This document shows positions 58,984 to 64,000 of a DNA stretch of 64,000 bases, piece after piece. The stretch comes from Corallium rubrum. Taxonomy: Eukaryota > Cnidaria > Anthozoa > Scleralcyonacea > Coralliidae. Each line of letters begins with the position of its first letter. Position 1 is the stretch's first letter. The translations under genes were made by a program, and so were the position numbers. Location of the stretch: the NCBI GenBank assembly GCA_964035015.1, contig CAXIUP010000120.1, forward strand, positions 186,001 to 250,000, written 5' to 3'. The notes beneath the pieces are model-generated. The model was not told the DNA's origin. It made no database searches and worked only from the letters and a program-made list of their open reading frames with translations.

Positions 58984-59975
58984 TGTATAGGTCTCTATTC
59001 CCGTCCGCGATATATTGGAAAGGAAATAAACAAAATGTTATATTCAACGTCGAATTAATGTACCTGGCGCATTTTTTACCGAATGAATTACCGACTTAGC
59101 AGTTCAATTGCCAACCAAAGATTAATAAAATCACGGTCTGAAAGTAATGCGAACGTCTAGGTTTTTTGATATTTTTGCACTTCTGCTTTGTTTGCCATTC
59201 GAATTTCGTCACAGTCAACGGCTGAAAATGACGTTCCCCCAGAACTACACAATAAGCTTGATGTGTGATAAAATCACATGGTTGGAAAAAGATATGTAGA
59301 AATAATAGTCAAAGCGTCTGCAAAATTTGCCGTTGACAAGTGTGGTTTTTTGCTCAGTCTTCAAACCCACTATATTCTAGCTGCTTGCGCCTACCATGTG
59401 TCATCGTGCATGAGCGATTTTTTTAACGTGTTACGCATTTTTCCCGAAGATAATTTTGATTCAGCAAAACAGATGGATAAACATAAACGTCAAAGAAGAG
59501 GGATAATAGCTGTTTTCGTTAAAAATAGGGTAATTCGATCAACTCGTGTTCATAAGAAAAGCGTTGAAATGAATATGTAAAGCACATTTTGGGAAGATAA
59601 AAGTATGAACTAAATATCTGAACTTATTTTGAGAACGTTTAATCGATCTTGTGAGGTAGAACAGAAAGGACTCGAGGAGTTGAAATCAATTTTCTTTAAG
59701 ATCATCTTCTTAAAATGCCGTACTTCCGCCGTCCGATTACGAACCTTTTCAGCTTCAACGAAAAACACCAAGTTGAACAGCAAATCGCTGGATGGACAAG
59801 CTTGGAAGGCATATTAAAAACGAAGAAAAGTTCAGGGAACTCGCTATTAAAATCGTATTTTGAATTCCGCATAAAGAAAATGTCAATAAAGAACACATAC
59901 GCCCGCGACTTTTTGGTCAGCGCAGACAAATTGCCCACCTGTTGAACATTAAGCGATCATTAGGGAACTGAAAAA

Positions 59976-60092
59976 GTTTCAAAAACTGTTTCCCAGATTA
60001 CGTCTCCCTCGCTTTTCCTACACGCGTGTAAAATGGACTTCACGCGTGTGGAGATTAGCACCTTCACCGTACGGCCGGGCTCCGCGGGATTG
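59976..60092 (+). repeat. GC-palindrome repeat family, 3' end copy 5
   Basis: CTACACGCGTGTAAAATGGA, TTCACGCGTG, GAGATTAGCACCTTCACCG, then a rearranged terminus TACGGCCGGGCTCCGCGGG. It lies in the convertase intron. Confidence 0.75.
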
Positions 60093-60461
60093 GTTTTGGT
60101 CGGTTGACTAGTATTTGGCATCGTACGAAATACACTGTAACTTTTTAAGTCATAACAACCAAAACTGCTCAGAGTGCTTATAAAATCAAAGTCAATGCAC
60201 TCATTTACAACCTGGAGGAAAATGTATTCAAAAAAACAGTTCAAAACAATGTGCAATGTTAATTTTTGACTTGTCCGTTGAGCCGGCCATTCTGAACGTT
60301 CAATTACTGCCGGTAACTATGAATTGTTTGAAAGACAACCAATAGGAACCGAAAACATTTCGATTTCCCCAGAGTTTTCCCGCCACGCCGCAAACAAGTG
60401 GGAAGGCTCTGAGAACGAGAATGACATCTAACCAGCTCAAACAGAAAAACTATTCGCCTAC

Positions 60462-60576
60462 CTTCTAGCTGCAGGCACTTCACATCGTTTTTGATCAGGT
60501 ACATTTTGATTCCAGGTTTGAGCCTGATCAACCAGCGACAAGGCATCCAAAACTCCAAAACCTAGTCTTTCACTCA
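60462..60576 (-). CDS. Proprotein convertase (furin/PC type), end of catalytic domain
   Basis: Acceptor ACTTCTTTAG before 60576, donor GTAGGC after 60462. The 115-nt exon reads VSERLGFGVLDALSLVDQAQ, TWNQNVPDQKRCEVPAAR. In PC enzymes the corresponding V-S-x-x-x-G-F-G-x-L-D-A word closes the subtilisin-like domain and is followed by the W-x-x-V-P-x-Q-x-x-C linker into the P domain, which is encoded by the next exon. His at the usual VSH position is Glu here. The exons with the catalytic Asp, His and Ser should lie further along the minus strand, beyond 60576; I did not find them up to 64000. Confidence 0.88.
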
Positions 60577-61282
60577 CTAAAGAAGTAACGGAAATAATTA
60601 AGCAACATGTACAGCTTTATACTTTTACCCACTCATTCTCCTACACGATGGAACTTTTACAACCTATTAAAGCTGGTGTACTAATCTGTACTCTCATTTC
60701 AAAGACAACAAAGACGAGTTTTCGAATTGTTTTAGTAGAAACCAACTAGTCAGACAAACTATTTTAATGAAACAAACTGAAATCAGCAAAACGCGTGTTT
60801 TCTGCTATTAGTTTGAATTTTAAACTTAACTTTTTTTCTACTAGTGGTCCAATAGTAATGAGTAGTCAACCAATCAGAATATAGAATTTGTAATAGTCCA
60901 CTACTTGGTTAATGCCAAAAAAATAGACATGCATATATAGTTAGAGTTGTTATTATATGCATGGCAAAATCACTGCATTCTGATTGGTTGAGAGGAGTAC
61001 AATTATTTTATTAATTGTACTGCTCCCAAGGCCCTGGGAACGATGTTGACAATAAAATTCGAAATGGAGGCCAATTCTGCAATGGGAAGTTTTCACATTT
61101 CCAACGACTTGTGGTACACTATGAACTAGAAATTCCATGTAAATATTTTGAAATGAGTACGCAGAACACCCAGAGTGAAAATATTTCTTGTCAAGTAATG
61201 AAACAAGATGTTTTTGAAGGCGTGACGTGACGGTGAGTACGAAGCGTACGTGTCGTAATTTTGTCATGCTTATAATAAATGA
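60577..61282. other. Intron or intergenic, no gene recognised
   Basis: No exon-like reading with catalytic motifs and no repeat recognised. Confidence 0.4.
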
Positions 61283-61446
61283 GTAATCATATGATTTTGC
61301 TCGTACAATTAAGGATTTACACTACTCGTGATATTTGAAAATTATGCCAAATTGCACTCGCCTAAAGGCTCGTGCAATTTTACCAAAATTTTCAAATATC
61401 ACTTGTAGTGTAAATCCTTAATTGTACTCGCTATCATATGATTACC
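61283..61446. mobile_element. MITE with ~70-bp TIRs
   Basis: TAATCATATGATTTTGCTCG and CTCGCTATCATATGATTA at the ends. The inner arms AATTAAGGATTTACACTACT and AGTGTAAATCCTTAATT pair, as do GATATTTGAAAATT and AATTTTCAAATATC. Confidence 0.85.
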
Positions 61447-61929
61447 TATATTTATAGTTGTTTAGTCAGTGCAGTGCAACCCGTACAAACAGTGCAACCG
61501 CGAGCCTTGTCATTCTTTTCTGCTTAATGGGCCATTTGCGTAATGACGTAATTTAGTGCGCACCTGCAGTTGATCCTGGTCTTCGAAGAAACCAGAATAA
61601 AAGTAACTTGTCGGTCATTTCTCATGGATTTTACCGACAACTATGATGCTTTTCTGACCTCAGAAGCTAACCCTAGCTTTTCTGAAAGCTATTGCCCGGG
61701 TGGTTGTGAACAAACTATGCCTTCTTCGTGTGAATCAGCCATGTATAATGGAGTCGTCACAACAAAACTTGACTGGAGCAGCCAAATGGCCCAAACTTAA
61801 ATCACGAAGAACAACTAAAGACCATTCAGAAAATACCAAGTGGCGAGTGGTCAAAATCCTTGATTATGTTACCTGTGTCTACTGAAATTGTGATAGATAA
61901 TCATTTTATCTACAAATCGTCAACAATGC

Positions 61930-62352
61930 TGGATAAGAAAGGTGGACAAGCGCACCGGAATAAGCAAAAGGGCAATAGACTCTTCAAAGAGGGATATGTT
62001 CGAAAGACTTAATGTGAAGGCTAATGTAACATTTGGAGATAGAACCATGTTTTCCTTGAATTATTACCTTTTTATGATTAACTGTATTACATCTCCAGCT
62101 TGTGATTGTGGAACTAATTACGAATCTGTAAATCATTATTTGTTATTTTGTCCCCGATATGCTGCTCATAGATCCTCATTGCTTTTGGCTGCTGCTGAAA
62201 TCTTGGGAGACAGCTGGTGTCATATATCTGATTCTGCGAAAGCGAAGATATTTTTGTTTGGCTCTGATAAATTGACTCTGGATCAAAACAATAATATTTT
62301 TTTTCATGCCCAACGATACATTAAACGCTCTGGGCGCTTTGCAGCTGACTAG
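61930..62352 (+). pseudogene. Non-LTR ORF2 C-terminal zinc-binding tail
   Basis: The frame ends at the stop 62350-62352. It reads DSSKRDMFERLNVKANVTFG, then SPACDCGTNYESVNHYLLFC followed by PRYAAHR, the C-x-C-x-x-x-E-x-x-x-H-x-x-x-x-C region found at the C-terminus of many non-LTR ORF2 proteins. A 3' UTR and an A-rich tail (62465-62510) follow. RT and endonuclease are absent. Confidence 0.7.
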
Positions 62353-62464
62353 TGATCCAGCTGTCTCTTTGGTAATGTTAATTTTCACCACTATATATTG
62401 TTAATTTAAATGTGCGTGAGCCCTCTCGATGAACTATGAGCTCTTGGGGCAAACGCATTGAAAT

Positions 62465-62550
62465 ATGTTTAAATAAAAAAATAAAAAAAAATAAAATAAA
62501 TAAAATATTATATATATATATATATATATATATTATTATATACATGTATA
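62465..62550 (+). repeat. A-rich tail and (AT)n
   Basis: AAATAAAAAAATAAAA, then about 15 AT repeats; the tail of the LINE fragment. Confidence 0.85.
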
Positions 62551-63698
62551 TATAAGATTTTAAAGAATTTTTTTGTCAATTTGGATATCAAACACTGATT
62601 TCAAATGGTGGGTTCTGGCGCATTTTGATAATGAAAGGAAATATTTGCAAGCGAATAGAATTTTTATGTCTTCCATCTGTCCGGTTTATATTGTAATTGA
62701 GAATGTAAATAACGCAAACCTTATTAATGAGAACTAACATGACCTAAGGCAAAGAGGTGGTCCGTCTTTACAAATGGTAAAGATCTAATTACAACTACCT
62801 CCTATAGGGCTTAAGCTGTTATATAGGTATCACATTCAAGAGTGCAGTCTCAGTAACCGCCGCTCTTCGCAAAGACAGGTATAGACGAACGATTTCAATT
62901 TGCCCACCCGCCTCCCCTTCAGCTGACCACCTTTCTGCTTTGTGGTGTATTAGATTCTGTATTATTCTTTGCCTATCTGGCGTTTTATTGCCCTCACCTT
63001 CACTGGGCTCAATCATCAGTTTGAATTATGGAAAATAATTATGTAATTTAATTATGACTTCTTAATAAACGCGGCTGTGGTCCAAGGGGACCATAGCCAA
63101 TTTATCCCAATTGGTGTATTTCATTTTCCTTGTGGGCTGCCCAGTAAACAGAGCTCAGTCAATGCAGTGCTGATATTAGTCACAGAGAGAAGGTGGAAGA
63201 CATAAAGTAATGTTATGTAAACTGACCTTGTCATCGGTGTTTTCCCGCTTGTATCACTGTTATATATGTTCAAGTCACTTAAACAGTTTTTATGGCATCA
63301 CGGAACGTCTATTATTAATTTACATTACATATTACAATCCGTCGTAGTCCAGGTAGGTATAAGTTATTGTTATATTGGCACGTTAATTCTGCCTTGCCTA
63401 TATTGTTAAAATATGGAAAAAAAATTGACTGCAGTAAAATAATGCCACGCCCTGTCTAGTCAAAGGTAATAACAATTTTTGCCATGTGTACGGACAGAGT
63501 TGCCACCTCATTTTCTTGAGCAAAGCCCAAGTTAATTTAATACAAGCCAAAAGTCAGACAAACAATTCAAAATAACCCAAATTACGATCAATACATACAA
63601 TCCATATCAGGAATATCGTATTTGGGTAATAGGCACCTTGAATTATATTAACATTCACAGAGTGAAATCAGGCACTACAAATCTGAACAAAAGTTTAA
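62551..63698. other. Intergenic, no gene recognised
   Basis: A 65-codon minus-strand ORF (62819-63016; IEPSEGEGNKTPDRQRIIQN) has a composition that could be part of a retroelement N-terminus, but no motif settles it. Confidence 0.35.
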
Positions 63699-63880
63699 AT
63701 CTTGTTATAAAAATTATTGCCCAGTAAATAATTCGCAAAAAAGCCATGATGATAAAATCAAAAGTCGTAAGTAAGCATGATGAAATTTTTTAATAAAGAA
63801 CTCATGCTCAGTTACGACTTTTAATTTTATCATGGCTTTTTTACGAATTATTTGTTGGGCAATCATTTTTATAACAAGAT
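63699..63880. mobile_element. MITE with ~80-bp TIRs
   Basis: ATCTTGTTATAAAAATTATT on the left and AATCATTTTTATAACAAGAT on the right. The pairing continues through GCCCA, AAAAAAGCCATGATGATAA and AAAAGTCGTAA to a short centre. Confidence 0.88.
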
Positions 63881-64000
63881 CACGATTCCGGCCTGGTACC
63901 TCGATTGCTACAATTTTGACAATGTTTCAAAGTATTTCTCGCGACCAAACTGTTTTAAATCGTAAGTATGCCAAACAAAGAAAATATACTAGAATGCATG

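Noticed and set aside
60953-61267. 104-codon minus-strand ORF next to the MITE at 61283
   Set aside because: No domain signature, and it overlaps repeat-like sequence shared with MITE flanks.
62819-63016. Minus-strand ORF as a convertase exon
   Set aside because: It has no subtilisin motif and no suitable splice sites; it probably belongs to a retroelement or is chance.

Overview
This window looks like gene-poor, transposon-rich animal DNA. It is AT-rich, has spliceosomal introns, long tetra-, penta- and hexanucleotide tracts, and many retroelement clades. A cnidarian (anthozoan-like) source is my best guess from the style of the CR1/L2, Penelope-like, ISL2EU and Mutator-like elements, but that is inference. 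All protein calls come from reading motifs; no database was searched.

Host genes. A furin/PC-type proprotein convertase lies on the minus strand. Three exons are visible: 60462-60576 (end of the subtilisin domain), 58462-58790 (most of the P domain) and 30174-30284 (end of the P domain). Their phases match, which implies an intron of about 28 kb between the last two. Inside that intron, on the plus strand, are the last four exons of a gene I do not recognise (32996-35420), a decayed helicase exon (31741-32077) and most of the mobile elements listed below.

Layout. 1-5.6 kb: a CR1/L2-type 3' end, then a nearly complete decayed CR1-like element, with (TCTG)n tracts on both sides. 5.6-13.6 kb: simple repeats, a duplicated exon-like segment, reverse-transcriptase (RT) fragments including a head-to-head pair, and a copy of a GC-palindrome repeat family. 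13,664-18,533: an apparently intact ISL2EU-type DNA transposon with TIRs of about 211 bp, a THAP-DDE transposase and a convergent spliced SAP/SWIM/YqaJ nuclease. 20.0-26.9 kb: one non-LTR element split by a 3.86-kb block with terminal inverted repeats; the block contains an antisense Penelope-like fragment. 28.3-29.3 kb: a recent tandem duplication with (AT)n tracts and a perfect palindrome. 33.9-35.2 kb: an RTE-like RT. 36.0-39.0 kb: a decayed multi-exon Mutator-like transposase. 40.6-43.6 kb: inverted and partial copies of the GC-palindrome family and a Penelope pLTR foldback. 43,650-46,940: a TTAA-flanked element invaded by an L2-like LINE. 47.6-51.1 kb: a diverged tandem array interrupted by a hAT-like element. 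51.4-53.3 kb: an RT fragment, then decayed Polinton-like genes (capsid-like, packaging ATPase). 53.9-57.7 kb: a tandem pair of very similar GIY-YIG Penelope-like elements. 61.2-63.9 kb: MITEs and a non-LTR tail.

Functionally, almost everything is mobile DNA. The only loci that look intact are the ISL2EU transposase/nuclease pair, Penelope copy B (one single-base frameshift) and the RTE-like 3' RT. The two host genes are seen only in part.
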